This document shows positions 1 through 8,694 of a DNA stretch of 64,000 nucleotides, piece after piece. The notes under the pieces were generated by a model that had not been told where the DNA came from, did no database searches, and was given only the letters and a program-made list of their open reading frames with translations. This DNA is from VYFG01 sp965221795 (GTDB lineage Bacteria > Pseudomonadota > Gammaproteobacteria > Arenicellales > Poriferihabitantaceae), in assembly GCA_965221795.1 (NCBI GenBank), contig OZ244914.1:2046001-2110000 (forward strand), read 5' to 3'. The stretch's first letter is position 1. The number at the start of each line of letters is the position of its first letter. The position numbers and the translations under genes were made by a program.

Positions 1-246
1 ACCGGTGCCCGCATTCCCGCCGTCGAGGCCAGTCCCGCGCGAGCCGTGATCCGGGAAAACGCGATCCGTCTCCTGGAAACCGAAGCGCACCTGCTGAAAG
101 ACGAATACGACCTCCGGACCCGGGCGGCCGCCTCGACCGCCGCCGGAATCCTGCAGGCCAGCCTGGCCCGCCGACAGCAACTGCCGTCGACGGGCGGCGG
201 AGGCATTCCGGCCGGCTCACCAATCGGCAGCGGGGTCTTGCGATGA
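1..246 (+). CDS. 3' end of an ICE conjugation gene (5' end outside window)
   Basis: The frame is open from base 1 and stops at 244-246, so only the C-terminal 81 residues are present. The visible part is a charged, probably helical segment (LETEAHLLKDEYDLRTRAAAS) followed by a Gly/Pro-rich tail. It overlaps the next gene by ATGA and precedes a TraG-N-like gene. In G-type ICEs that position is usually held by the TIGR03755 (PFL_4711-type) conjugation protein, whose tail is similarly helical. The family assignment is an inference from position; the presence of a coding end is clear from the overlap and frame. Confidence 0.5.
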   Translation, partial: TGARIPAVEASPARAVIRENAIRLLETEAHLLKDEYDLRTRAAASTAAGILQASLARRQQLPSTGGGGIPAGSPIGSGVLR

Positions 247-539
247 AAACCATCGGCCTACGGTGGCGTCGCGGGATCGGGTCGGCATTCGGACTGGCCG
301 TGGTCGCTCTCATGGCGATGGTCTGGGGCCTGCCCATCGTCGACGGAACCGCCCTCCGGACCGCACTGGATCACTCGCAGGGGCCTTTGCTGGTGGTTCG
401 CCTCGGCCTGTACATCGTAGTGGTCGTCCGGGGCCCGGGTTGGCGGGGTGCCCATGGCCCGGCGGTCCGCCGGGCCCGGTGGACCCTCCTGCTTTGCATC
501 GGCTGCCTGGAGGCGGCGGGGGCCCTGGCTCGCCGGTAA
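243..539 (+). CDS. Small membrane protein of the conjugation operon
   Basis: 98 residues, starting at the ATG that overlaps the preceding stop (ATGA). Two hydrophobic segments (about residues 13-31 and 47-63) predict an inner-membrane protein. A basic, Arg-rich stretch follows. It lies between two conjugation genes with almost no spacing, so it is probably co-transcribed and may belong to the mating-pair apparatus. I do not recognise a family. The start is supported by the translational coupling pattern used throughout this operon. Confidence 0.55.
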   Translation: MKTIGLRWRRGIGSAFGLAVVALMAMVWGLPIVDGTALRTALDHSQGPLLVVRLGLYIVVVVRGPGWRGAHGPAVRRARWTLLLCIGCLEAAGALARR

Positions 540-546
540 TTCATCC

Positions 547-2163
547 ATGATTGTCGCCTCCTATCTTGAACTCCATACCACCCTGGTGGCGTGGTTGCTC
601 TACGGGGTGGTCTGGGAGATCCTGCTGGGGACCGGGCTGCTGATCCTGCCGGTACTGTGGTTGCTGGTGCGCCGCACCGCCGAGTCGGCCGGAACCGAGG
701 ACAGTGGCCGCCATGCCGACTCGGTCGATCATCTCAAGTCCACTGCGATGGCACTGTTCGTGCTGCTGTTCTGCATGACTCCGGTCTGGACTGTGGCCCC
801 GAGCGACGTGAAGTTCCGCCCCCCGGCGCATCCGGATGGCACCCCTCAGGCCGAGGTCCATGCCGGGTCGGATCCGACCACGTATCGGGATGCCTTCGGG
901 TCCGCCACCGCGCCGGTGCGGATTCCGACCTGGTGGCGGCTGCTGCACAGCATCTCCCAGGGCATTACCCGGGCCGTGATCGAGAGCCTGCCGACGCACG
1001 CCGACCTGCGCGAGGCGTCCCTGCTGTTTGGCTCTCGCAACATCGCCGACCCGGCGCTCGGGCAGGAGTACACGGACTTTGTCCTCGGGTGCCATCTCCC
1101 GGCCAAACGCAATTACCAGCGACTGCGCCAGGCGAACCGGGTCCCCGCCGCGGATGGCGATGCCCAGCTCGACTGGGCCGGCAGCCCCTATCTCCGGCAG
1201 ATGCCCGGCGGTTATGCGGCCTGCTGTTCGTCCCGTCCCTGCCCGGATGCCGACGCGGAGATCTGCGTCGCCGCTCCCGTTCCGCTGACACTGCAGAAAT
1301 CCGCTGCCTTCGCCGCCATGGTGGGCGGCAACACCTGCGGCCACTGGTGGGAGCACCTGCGGCCCCGGCTGCTGGCACATGCCCGGGCCGATGCCGACGT
1401 CGGTAACCGGCTGCAGGCCGCGCTGGGGATGGGGCTCGGCGTGCCGGGAAACCGCGAGCAGGAGGATATCCTGATTCGCAAGATGCTGGAGAACACCGCT
1501 GTGCGCGGAGTCCCCCTGTCCGGTACCGCCACCGCCGCCGAGGCCTCCGGATTCTTCGGTCGGATCGGCCAACTGATCAGCCAGGGATTTTCCACCGCCG
1601 GGCTGGCGGTGTCTGCCGGGCTCACCCATATCGCCCTGGGCGTGATCAAGCAGGCCCTGCCGATTCTCATCGCGATGATGTCGCTGTTTCTGGTGCTGTT
1701 CATCCCGTTCGGGCTCGTTTTTTCGTCCTACCGCATGGGCACCGTGATCCGGCTCAGCTTCTGGATGTTCTCGCTGATCTTTCTCCACGCCCTGCTGGCG
1801 GTGGTGGCCTGGGTGGATCATTGGTTGATTGTCTCCCTGTTCGGGAACCAGGAGGCCTGGAACTGGGTCGCCGGCGGCGACACGCTGCTCGGTGACGCGC
1901 AGAAAAAGATGCTGATCAATATCCTGCTGGCCCTGAACTACACCGCCGTACCCCTGCTGTGGCTGACAGTGATGTCTGCTATCGGTGCCGGGGCGGCCGA
2001 CGGAGCCAATCGCATGATCTCCGAATCGGGCAGCCGGTTGGGCCAGTCGGCGACCCGGGGACTCGGAGCCCTGAAGGGCCTGGCACCCGGGCGAGGGGGG
2101 TCGGCCGCCCGGCCAGTGACCCAGACCGCCGGTGCCGGCACCGGCAAGACCTATCGGTTCTGA
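547..2163 (+). CDS. TraG N-terminal-domain-like conjugal transfer membrane protein
   Basis: 538 residues. The ATG at 547 was chosen because it lies 8 bp after the previous stop and begins the hydrophobic segment typical of the family; an in-frame upstream ATG at 448 would run through the previous gene. Membrane segments: about residues 13-40, 65-80, 370-395, 400-425 and 457-485, with a large periplasmic loop containing Cys residues. Family-like signatures include the HSISQGITRAVIESLP segment, a DPALGQEYTDF segment and GSPYL. These match the TraG N-terminal proteins of G-type (genomic-island) T4SS, which act in mating-pair stabilisation and channel assembly. It is the last secretion gene before the pilus operon. 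Confidence 0.8.
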   Translation: MIVASYLELHTTLVAWLLYGVVWEILLGTGLLILPVLWLLVRRTAESAGTEDSGRHADSVDHLKSTAMALFVLLFCMTPVWTVAPSDVKFRPPAHPDGTPQAEVHAGSDPTTYRDAFGSATAPVRIPTWWRLLHSISQGITRAVIESLPTHADLREASLLFGSRNIADPALGQEYTDFVLGCHLPAKRNYQRLRQANRVPAADGDAQLDWAGSPYLRQMPGGYAACCSSRPCPDADAEICVAAPVPLTLQKSAAFAAMVGGNTCGHWWEHLRPRLLAHARADADVGNRLQAALGMGLGVPGNREQEDILIRKMLENTAVRGVPLSGTATAAEASGFFGRIGQLISQGFSTAGLAVSAGLTHIALGVIKQALPILIAMMSLFLVLFIPFGLVFSSYRMGTVIRLSFWMFSLIFLHALLAVVAWVDHWLIVSLFGNQEAWNWVAGGDTLLGDAQKKMLINILLALNYTAVPLLWLTVMSAIGAGAADGANRMISESGSRLGQSATRGLGALKGLAPGRGGSAARPVTQTAGAGTGKTYRF

Positions 2164-2166
2164 CCT

Positions 2167-2733
2167 ATGAAACTTTCTCTCTACCCAACCGCCGATGGCG
2201 GGTTCCGCCCGCCCCAGGTACAGGCGCAGATCCGCGCCTGGCAGGATGCCGGGCGGATCGTGGCCGTGGCCTCGGCCGATCCGGCCCTCACCGGCCTGGA
2301 TGGTGTGATCCCGGTCGGCACCGACTGGGTCCGGGTGCCGAATCACCGCCCCCGGCCCGACTGTCTGGTGATCGACGCCCTCGATCTCGGCGATCCGGAT
2401 GGCCAGGAACTGGTCTGTCGCCAGCAGGGTCCCATGCTCCTTCCCGGAACCCGGCTACAGTTCGTGCTGGATGCGCTCGGCCGGCAGGGTGCCGACGGCG
2501 TGCTGCTGGTGCTCTCCGGCCTGACCATCAGCCCGGCCTGGCAGGCGCAACTGGTGGCATGGGCCGGACAGGTGAGAGTCCATTGGGACCTTGCCACCGC
2601 ACCCTGGCGAATCACCATGCGGGAAGCCGGTCCGGACATGCCTGCCAGGAGAATGCCGGACCGGGATCACGAACGCGATCTCGCTCACCCGTTCCGGTGC
2701 CGGGAAAATCGCCGGGGGCAGGGGGGGAAATGA
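2167..2733 (+). CDS. Unidentified protein at the head of the pilus operon
   Basis: 188 residues, starting 3 bp after the TraG-like stop and overlapping the next gene by ATGA, so it sits inside the operon. No signal peptide or membrane segment is apparent. The middle (residues about 35-125) alternates hydrophobic strands and short loops, as in a cytoplasmic alpha/beta fold, with no nucleotide-binding motif I can see. The C-terminal 40 residues are charged and Arg-rich. In R64-like operons a few poorly conserved genes (pilI-pilK) precede pilL; position suggests an equivalent accessory role, but the sequence does not show it. Confidence 0.55.
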   Translation: MKLSLYPTADGGFRPPQVQAQIRAWQDAGRIVAVASADPALTGLDGVIPVGTDWVRVPNHRPRPDCLVIDALDLGDPDGQELVCRQQGPMLLPGTRLQFVLDALGRQGADGVLLVLSGLTISPAWQAQLVAWAGQVRVHWDLATAPWRITMREAGPDMPARRMPDRDHERDLAHPFRCRENRRGQGGK

Positions 2734-3500
2734 AACTCCGGATCCGGTTCATTGGTGCCCTGTGCTTCACGCTGGGCCTGGCCGGGCCCGTCCCGGCACT
2801 TGAGATCGCCTGGTACCAGCAACGCGAAGCCGGCCAGGTGGCGGGCGAACTGCGACTGCGAAATCTCACCGACGCCCCGCTGACGATCACGACGCCGGGA
2901 TGGGATCTGGAGTACGGCATCGTCCGCATCGGTCCCGTGGCTATCGTTACCCTGACCAGCCGCCCGGGCGGATCCGATGCAGCTGGTCCATTGGTGGTGG
3001 TCGCCAGCCAGGGCTCCCACCGTCTCCGGGCAACCTTTCCGTTGCATGGGATGAGCAATGGAATCCGATCGGCTCCCGATCGGGCCACTCCCGCAAGTAC
3101 CCGCACCGCACCCGGCCCATCGACGGCTGCCACGACGCCCGTCCGCCCGAAATGGTCCGGGTCCGCTGCCGGGTCCGCGAGGGCCGCCCCCGAGCGTCTC
3201 CCGGTCTGCCCGGTACTGGCCCTGCAACCGGGATCGCTGCGGGCCAATGTCGAGCGGCTGCTGGCTGCCTGCGGAGCCCGGCTTGGCGCATGGCACACCT
3301 CGGCGGATCCGGATCACCTGCTCGACTGGCGGGTCGCCGAACCGCAGTTGCTCAGTCGTCGCAATACCGATGGCCTGGCTGGCCTGCTGGCACAACTGGC
3401 CGAACGGTTCCAGCTGTCCGGGATGCCGGATCCGGCCCACTCGGACACCATTGATATTTTCTGGACCCGGGACGGCCGGGACCACGGAGGCACCGAATGA
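2730..3500 (+). CDS. PilL-like / TcpQ C-terminal-domain pilus protein
   Basis: 256 residues with an N-terminal signal peptide (FIGALCFTLGLAGPVPALE, cleavage near residue 24). A central Ala/Pro/Arg-rich low-complexity linker (about residues 110-165) leads to a C-terminal domain beginning LQPGSLRANVERLL. That is the recognisable start of the PilL/TcpQ domain, which in type IVb pilus systems binds or stabilises the secretin. It overlaps both neighbours by ATGA and is directly upstream of the secretin gene, the usual partner. The linker has a composition that could also come from a pair of compensating frameshifts; I could not prove or exclude this. Confidence 0.7.
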   Translation: MKLRIRFIGALCFTLGLAGPVPALEIAWYQQREAGQVAGELRLRNLTDAPLTITTPGWDLEYGIVRIGPVAIVTLTSRPGGSDAAGPLVVVASQGSHRLRATFPLHGMSNGIRSAPDRATPASTRTAPGPSTAATTPVRPKWSGSAAGSARAAPERLPVCPVLALQPGSLRANVERLLAACGARLGAWHTSADPDHLLDWRVAEPQLLSRRNTDGLAGLLAQLAERFQLSGMPDPAHSDTIDIFWTRDGRDHGGTE

Positions 3501-5068
3501 ACTCCCCATCAAAGCGTTTTTCCTGCCGGATCGTCCTGGCACTTGCCCTAGCCGTGACGGCCTGTGCCGGCCCGTCTGGATCCCCCACCACCGAACCGTC
3601 CGCGGAGCGGGCGGCGGAGACGGCGAGCCGCCGGATCGAGGCGGAACGCACCCGCATGGAGCCGACGCCCGGAGACGGTCTCGCTGCCCTGGAAGAAGTC
3701 CGGATTCCGCGGGCGGAGGCCTGGCTTGAGCAGCCGTTGCCGGTACGTTACCGGGACCTGCCGGCCGACCAGGCGATCCGCCAGGTTCTGCAGGGCCGGC
3801 CGGTACGGTTCGATCTGCCCGGTCCCGGCGAGTCAGCGGAGCTTCCCGGACGGTCCATGCCGCGGGTTCGCTCCTCACCGACCGCGAAGACGGTGAGGGA
3901 TCATCTGACCTCGATTGCGGTGCAGGCCGACTGGTCCTGGACCCTGCAGGCCGGCGTCGTCCTGGTGCGCGAGTTCGAGACCCGGCGCTTTACCCTGTCC
4001 AGCCCACCGGGCCACTACGTGGCCGGCCTCGGCCTGCGCAACCTGAACGAGAGTGGCGGCAGTGTCGCCGACAATCGCCTGGACCTGGCCCTGGATCCGT
4101 ATGCGAACGAGATCCTGGCACAGGTACGCAATGTGCTGGGCCTCGGCCACGAGTCCGACGGCGGGGGTGCCGTGGATCCACGAGTCGCGGTCACGGTGGC
4201 CCCATCGGCTAACCTGATCACAGTCACCGCGAAGCCGAATGCCCTGCGCGAGGTGGCGGCCCTGCTGGACGATTTTGACCGCGCGGTCCGCCGCATTGTA
4301 CGCATCCATCTCAGCCTGATCGAGGTGGATTTTCGCGATGGTGCCCAGCGCGACCTGGCCCTGAACCTGATCCGGCGCAGCCGCCGCCTGCCGCTCAACC
4401 TGCTGCTCGGCTCCTCCACCGCCACCGTGCTGTCCGGGACCGGGGCTGTCAGCGTGCTTGGCGGCGATGTGGTCTCCGAGGGCGGGGCCGCACTCGGGGC
4501 GGTGATGAGCCGGCCCAGCCAGCGGGAAACCGGCAGCAGCGCGGTCGCGCAGTGGCTTGACACCTTCGGCGAAGCCACGATCGCCTTCGATGATACCGTC
4601 GAAATTGTCAACAACCGGATTGCCAGTGTCGACCTGACCCGGACCGAGCAGTACATCTCCAGTATCACGCGGGAAGTCGTGGAGGGTTCGGACCAGTTGT
4701 CCACCGAGGTCGAGTTCGAGGATCTGCGTACCGGCCTGGTGGTCCACCTGCAGCCGACGGTCCGGGACGACGGCCGGATCACCCTGACTCTCGGCTTCTC
4801 GCGGTCTGCCCTGGTAGGCCGGACGCCCTATGATTTCGGTACTGTACAGGGAGTAACGCATGTCACCGACGATTTCAATCGGTTGCTGTCGGTCTCGCTG
4901 CAAGCCGGCGAACCGCGACTGCTGGCGTCCCTGTCCGAAGCCGCCTCCCGCGAGGATCGCTCCCGGATTCCGTTCTTCGGCCGCTTCGGGTTGAACGCCG
5001 GCAAGGAGCGCAGCGTCCGTCAGCGGGAAATGGTGATGATGATCACCGCCGATGTGGTGGACGGCTGA
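3497..5068 (+). CDS. pilN: PilN: type IVb pilus secretin (outer-membrane lipoprotein)
   Basis: 523 residues. The signal sequence ends in a lipobox (LAVTAC, Cys23), so it is lipidated and anchored to the outer membrane, as in R64 PilN and BfpB. The periplasmic N-domains occupy roughly residues 80-290. The C-terminal secretin core (about 310-515) shows the TGLVVHLQPTVRDDGRI pattern of the family and ends with a NAGKERSVRQREMVMMI segment. Secretins form the gated outer-membrane ring through which the pilus leaves. The gene starts by ATGA overlap with the PilL-like gene and is followed 2 bp later by pilO. Length is close to the usual 520-560. Confidence 0.88.
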   Translation: MNSPSKRFSCRIVLALALAVTACAGPSGSPTTEPSAERAAETASRRIEAERTRMEPTPGDGLAALEEVRIPRAEAWLEQPLPVRYRDLPADQAIRQVLQGRPVRFDLPGPGESAELPGRSMPRVRSSPTAKTVRDHLTSIAVQADWSWTLQAGVVLVREFETRRFTLSSPPGHYVAGLGLRNLNESGGSVADNRLDLALDPYANEILAQVRNVLGLGHESDGGGAVDPRVAVTVAPSANLITVTAKPNALREVAALLDDFDRAVRRIVRIHLSLIEVDFRDGAQRDLALNLIRRSRRLPLNLLLGSSTATVLSGTGAVSVLGGDVVSEGGAALGAVMSRPSQRETGSSAVAQWLDTFGEATIAFDDTVEIVNNRIASVDLTRTEQYISSITREVVEGSDQLSTEVEFEDLRTGLVVHLQPTVRDDGRITLTLGFSRSALVGRTPYDFGTVQGVTHVTDDFNRLLSVSLQAGEPRLLASLSEAASREDRSRIPFFGRFGLNAGKERSVRQREMVMMITADVVDG

Positions 5069-5070
5069 TC

Positions 5071-6405
5071 ATGTCGCGGACGGTCAGGGGCCGGATCGCC
5101 GGTCGCCCCGTGCGGCTGCTCTATGATGCTGCCTGGATTCCGCTGCCCGCTGGCGGCAGCCGTCTGGCCCGTTCCCGTCAGGTCGGACGTCACCTGCGCC
5201 AGCACCGGGCCCGCGCCGCCGGACAGGTCCGCGTCGGGCCCGTGGAATACTGGTGGGCTGCCCGGGAATCCGGCCTGGCCCCGGCGGCCGGAATCCTGCG
5301 CTGGCTGCATGAGGATCCCGGAGGCGGGGCCGAAGATGCCACACTGGCCGGGGAACGACCACGGGACTGCCGGATCCTGATCCCCTGTGATGAAACGGTC
5401 TATCTCTGTACGGTGGTCAACGGAATGATCCATGAAGAACGGTTCATGGTGCCGGAGCAGGCCGGGGAAGAGATCGACCACCAGGATCCGGCCGAGCCGG
5501 TCTATGCCTGGCAGATCGGCCCGCAGAAGGCCCGCGGTGCGGCGGCCCTGGAAACCCGGATTGCCCTGGAACCTGCCCCCTTCCACCTTGAGGAGATCCG
5601 CCTGCGGACGCACTGGGTCGTCCTCGCCCGTCAGGGGCTGGTCCATCCCCGCCAGCTGCTCCTGGCCGGTCTGGGAATCGCCATGGTCAGCCTCGCCCTG
5701 AGCGTCCCGCCTGTGATCCGGATGACCACCGAGATCCATGGGGCCAGCGATCCGGTCCAGGCCGTATGGGGCGGGATCATGACATGGCTCGGATTCCGCG
5801 AAGCCCCCGAGCCTGGATTCGAAGCACCCCCACTGCGCGAGATCGTGCCGTCGGTACCCCATGGGGCCGCCCGGGCACTGCGCCGGATGTCCACCTGGCT
5901 GGTGGCTGCGGAAGAGCTGTATGCCGATGGTATTCGCCGCTTCGAGTGGAGCGGAAGCACACTGCAACTGGGCGGCCGGGCTCCCGTCTGGCAGTGGCCC
6001 GCCCGGGCCGAGCGACTGGCTCGGGACCATGGGGGCCATTTCGACCTCGGCCCGGAAGGCTGGTCGGTTTCGCTGCCGCTGGAGCACCTAGCGGAGTCCC
6101 TGCGACCGCCGCAGGTGGCGGCCTCAGAGGTCATCCGGCACCTGACTGAACTGCCTCATGCCCTGACGTTCCTGGCCGGGCCGGCGGCACTGCCCTCCGT
6201 GGTCGATCCGGAAGCCCACACCGTTACCCGCGAGCTGACCCGAACCGACTGGCGCGTGGACCTCACCGGGACCGCGGTCGGCGAACTCGGGATGCTGGCG
6301 AACCGCCTGGAGGGAATGCCGGGGGCACTGGTGCGCACAACCTGCCAGCTCGGTGACTACCGCCTGCAATCCTGTGAAATCCTGCTGGAGATCCGATCCC
6401 TATGA
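5071..6405 (+). CDS. pilO: PilO: pilin accessory protein (inner-membrane assembly component)
   Basis: 444 residues. It has an N-terminal cytoplasmic domain, a single membrane segment at about residues 194-214 (LLLAGLGIAMVSLALSVPPVI) and a periplasmic C-terminal half. This bitopic layout, size and position between the secretin and PilP fit the PilO pilin-accessory family of R64-type thin pili, thought to link the cytoplasmic motor to the periplasmic frame. It starts 2 bp after pilN and overlaps pilP by ATGA. Sequence motifs are weakly conserved in this family, so gene order carries much of the weight. Confidence 0.75.
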   Translation: MSRTVRGRIAGRPVRLLYDAAWIPLPAGGSRLARSRQVGRHLRQHRARAAGQVRVGPVEYWWAARESGLAPAAGILRWLHEDPGGGAEDATLAGERPRDCRILIPCDETVYLCTVVNGMIHEERFMVPEQAGEEIDHQDPAEPVYAWQIGPQKARGAAALETRIALEPAPFHLEEIRLRTHWVVLARQGLVHPRQLLLAGLGIAMVSLALSVPPVIRMTTEIHGASDPVQAVWGGIMTWLGFREAPEPGFEAPPLREIVPSVPHGAARALRRMSTWLVAAEELYADGIRRFEWSGSTLQLGGRAPVWQWPARAERLARDHGGHFDLGPEGWSVSLPLEHLAESLRPPQVAASEVIRHLTELPHALTFLAGPAALPSVVDPEAHTVTRELTRTDWRVDLTGTAVGELGMLANRLEGMPGALVRTTCQLGDYRLQSCEILLEIRSL

Positions 6406-7112
6406 ACTCACTGAACTACCCGACCCTCCTTCCCCGATCCGCCCTGGCTGGTGCCCTCGTGCTCGGCGGAATCCTGGTGCTGGTGATGCCGGCATCTGCT
6501 CTCGACAACGAGCCGGAGGCCGGGCCCGACGGCCTGGCCGTGACGGCACGGCAACTGGACCGGGAACTGATGCTGGCGCGGCGACAAAAGGACCTGCTCC
6601 AGACCCTGGCCGAAATCAGTGTCTTGCTGGAACAGGTGTCGCCCTGGCGCGGGGCGATCCGGTCCCTGCTGGATCCTGAACTGCCGCCGGCGGACCAATG
6701 GCGCGTCGCCATGGCCGCGATGCCCGCCGCAATGCCGGAGGCCGGGGTCGACGGGGGAGTGTTCCAGCTGCGGGCCGACCTCGAATCCCTGCGGGCCGAT
6801 GTGGCTCTGCTGCTGCAGACCCCGGCGGGATTCGGGTGGGTCCCACCGTCCGACACCGAAGATCGGGAGTCGACGGCAGATGACACCCCCTGGACGCCGG
6901 TTCGGACCGACCTGCGCTATGTGTACGCTGGCCCGCCCGGCACCTCTTCGGTCGCGCTGGAAGTGGACGGGATGCCGATCCGCCTGGCCGAGGGGGAGAG
7001 TGTCGCGATCCGCGGACGGACCCTGCAACTCGGGGCCGTACAGCCGCAGGGAGACGGCTCCCTGCGGATCGCGCTGCAGGTCGACGGCAAACCCCACGGC
7101 CTGGTCTGGTGA
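6402..7112 (+). CDS. pilP: PilP: type IVb pilus biogenesis periplasmic protein
   Basis: 236 residues with a signal peptide or anchor at about residues 14-33 (ALAGALVLGGILVLVMPASA). A helical segment (about 45-85, repeated Arg/Leu/Glu) follows, and a C-terminal beta-rich domain (about 170-235) ends in VDGKPHGLVW. R64-type PilP proteins share this plan and bridge the inner-membrane platform to the secretin. It overlaps pilO by ATGA, and pilQ starts 4 bp after its stop. The small C-terminal domain resembles the OB-like fold of pilus alignment proteins; that is inference from pattern only. Confidence 0.72.
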   Translation: MNSLNYPTLLPRSALAGALVLGGILVLVMPASALDNEPEAGPDGLAVTARQLDRELMLARRQKDLLQTLAEISVLLEQVSPWRGAIRSLLDPELPPADQWRVAMAAMPAAMPEAGVDGGVFQLRADLESLRADVALLLQTPAGFGWVPPSDTEDRESTADDTPWTPVRTDLRYVYAGPPGTSSVALEVDGMPIRLAEGESVAIRGRTLQLGAVQPQGDGSLRIALQVDGKPHGLVW

Positions 7113-7116
7113 GACG

Positions 7117-8694
7117 ATGATCTTCCGCAAGAAACGTTCCTGCCCGGGACCGGAATCCATGGACCGGCTCCCGGCCCCGGCCGTGAACGCACCGCATCGT
7201 CCCGCCCCGGCCCAGATCCGGGAAGCGCGCAAATACATTCAGGACACGAACCTGGCCGAACAGGTCCTGGTGGATGACCAGGGGTTGCTGATGGCGGTCG
7301 AGGGGGCGAATGCGATGTTTCTCCGGCCGCTGCAGGAAATGCTGTCCACGCCCGCCGGCGTAGCCGAAATCCGCTCCCTCGCTCCCCACGAATTCCAGCA
7401 GCAGGTTCGCGCCCAGCGCCAGCCCCGCAAGCGCAGCGGCACCGAAACCGTCCGCGCGGCCCGCCAGGCCAACCTGGCGGTCGACCATGTGCTCGGGCGG
7501 GTGATCGAAGCCCGGGCGAGCGACTTCTATCTCGACATCCGGACCCTCGACGATGTCGCCATCCTGTCTATCCGGACCTACGGGATCGTGCGCGAAATCG
7601 ACCGCATGAGTGCCGAGGCCGGCAAGGAAGTGGCGCGCGGCCTGTTTTCCAAGGCCGAGAATCACTCCTGGGAGGATATCGAACCGACCGACACGGCATT
7701 CTCTCACTGGCACGACGGTCGGCTCTACCGGGTGCGGGCCAACTCGCTGCCGGAAGTCCGCGGCGCGGCCCTGTCCTGCCGTGTCCGGGATCCGAACTTC
7801 GTGCTGCCCCTGGGCGAAGCCGGCTACAATGAACGCCAGCAGGGTTACATCACCCGGATGTGTCGCTCCCCCGGCGGCCTCATCCTGGTCACCGGCGAGA
7901 CCAACAGTGGCAAGTCCACCACCCTGGCCGGGCTCATGAGGGACACCCCCCGCGGCCAGCGCATGATCGAGATCGCCGATCCGGTCGAGGTCGAGTTCGA
8001 CAATGTGACCCACTGCGAGATCGACCACAAGCGCAAGGATCCGGAAGCCTTCTTCCACAAGGTCCTGGCCTCGACCGTGCGGCAGAACCCCGATGCGCTG
8101 GTGCTCGGCGAGATCCGGGACGAGCGCACGGCACGGGCGGCCCAGAACATGGCCATCCAGGGCAAGCGGGTGTTCTCGACCCTGCACACGCAAAGCTGTG
8201 TCGCGGCGATCCCGCGGCTGGCCAACCTCGGGATCGACCCCCATCTGCTCGCCTTGCGTGAATTCATCGCCGGCATCGTCAACCAGAACCTGGTCCCGGT
8301 CGTCTGTCCCGAGTGCGGGCGGCGGGAGCCCGCCGACCCGTCGCTGATCGAGCGCTACCGGGCCCTCTTCGGAGACGCGGCCCGGTACGTGAACCCGGCG
8401 GGCTGTGACCACCCCCGCTGCGTCGGCGGCATCATCAGCCAGACCTTGGTCGCTGAAGTATTGCCGCTCGGACTGGACCGCAAGGAAGCGCACAAGCTGA
8501 TCGCCGCGGGCCAGTTGTGGCAGTTGCAGCAGTACATGCATCGGGAATTCGGCGTAGTCTCCAAGCAGGAGCATGCCCGAGCGAAGGTCCTGCAGGGCCT
8601 CATTGATCCCGAGATTGCCGAAGCGATCATCGGCGAATGGAGCGGTGAGGTGACCGTGCCTCCGACCGGGATGGTGTCCGGAGGTGAGCAATGA
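7117..8694 (+). CDS. pilQ: PilQ: pilus assembly/retraction ATPase (secretion ATPase GspE/PilB family)
   Basis: 525 residues. The ATG at 7117 is the first in-frame start after pilP. It shows the secretion-ATPase signatures: Walker A GETNSGKST at about residues 260-268, an Asp box (MIEIADPVEVEF), Walker B ALVLGEIRDE at about 328, and a His box (VFSTLHTQS). Two Cys pairs (CPEC near residue 395; Cys429 and Cys435 nearby) may bind zinc, as in PilB-type ATPases. It powers pilin polymerisation at the cytoplasmic face. It overlaps pilR by ATGA. R64 PilQ has the same size and neighbours. Confidence 0.92.
   Translation: MIFRKKRSCPGPESMDRLPAPAVNAPHRPAPAQIREARKYIQDTNLAEQVLVDDQGLLMAVEGANAMFLRPLQEMLSTPAGVAEIRSLAPHEFQQQVRAQRQPRKRSGTETVRAARQANLAVDHVLGRVIEARASDFYLDIRTLDDVAILSIRTYGIVREIDRMSAEAGKEVARGLFSKAENHSWEDIEPTDTAFSHWHDGRLYRVRANSLPEVRGAALSCRVRDPNFVLPLGEAGYNERQQGYITRMCRSPGGLILVTGETNSGKSTTLAGLMRDTPRGQRMIEIADPVEVEFDNVTHCEIDHKRKDPEAFFHKVLASTVRQNPDALVLGEIRDERTARAAQNMAIQGKRVFSTLHTQSCVAAIPRLANLGIDPHLLALREFIAGIVNQNLVPVVCPECGRREPADPSLIERYRALFGDAARYVNPAGCDHPRCVGGIISQTLVAEVLPLGLDRKEAHKLIAAGQLWQLQQYMHREFGVVSKQEHARAKVLQGLIDPEIAEAIIGEWSGEVTVPPTGMVSGGEQ

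Noticed and set aside
541..2346. Long open frame on the minus strand (about 600 codons) opposite the TraG-like gene
   Set aside because: Shadow of a GC-rich gene; Pro/Gly/Arg/His-rich composition and no domain, while the plus-strand frame has membrane helices and family motifs.
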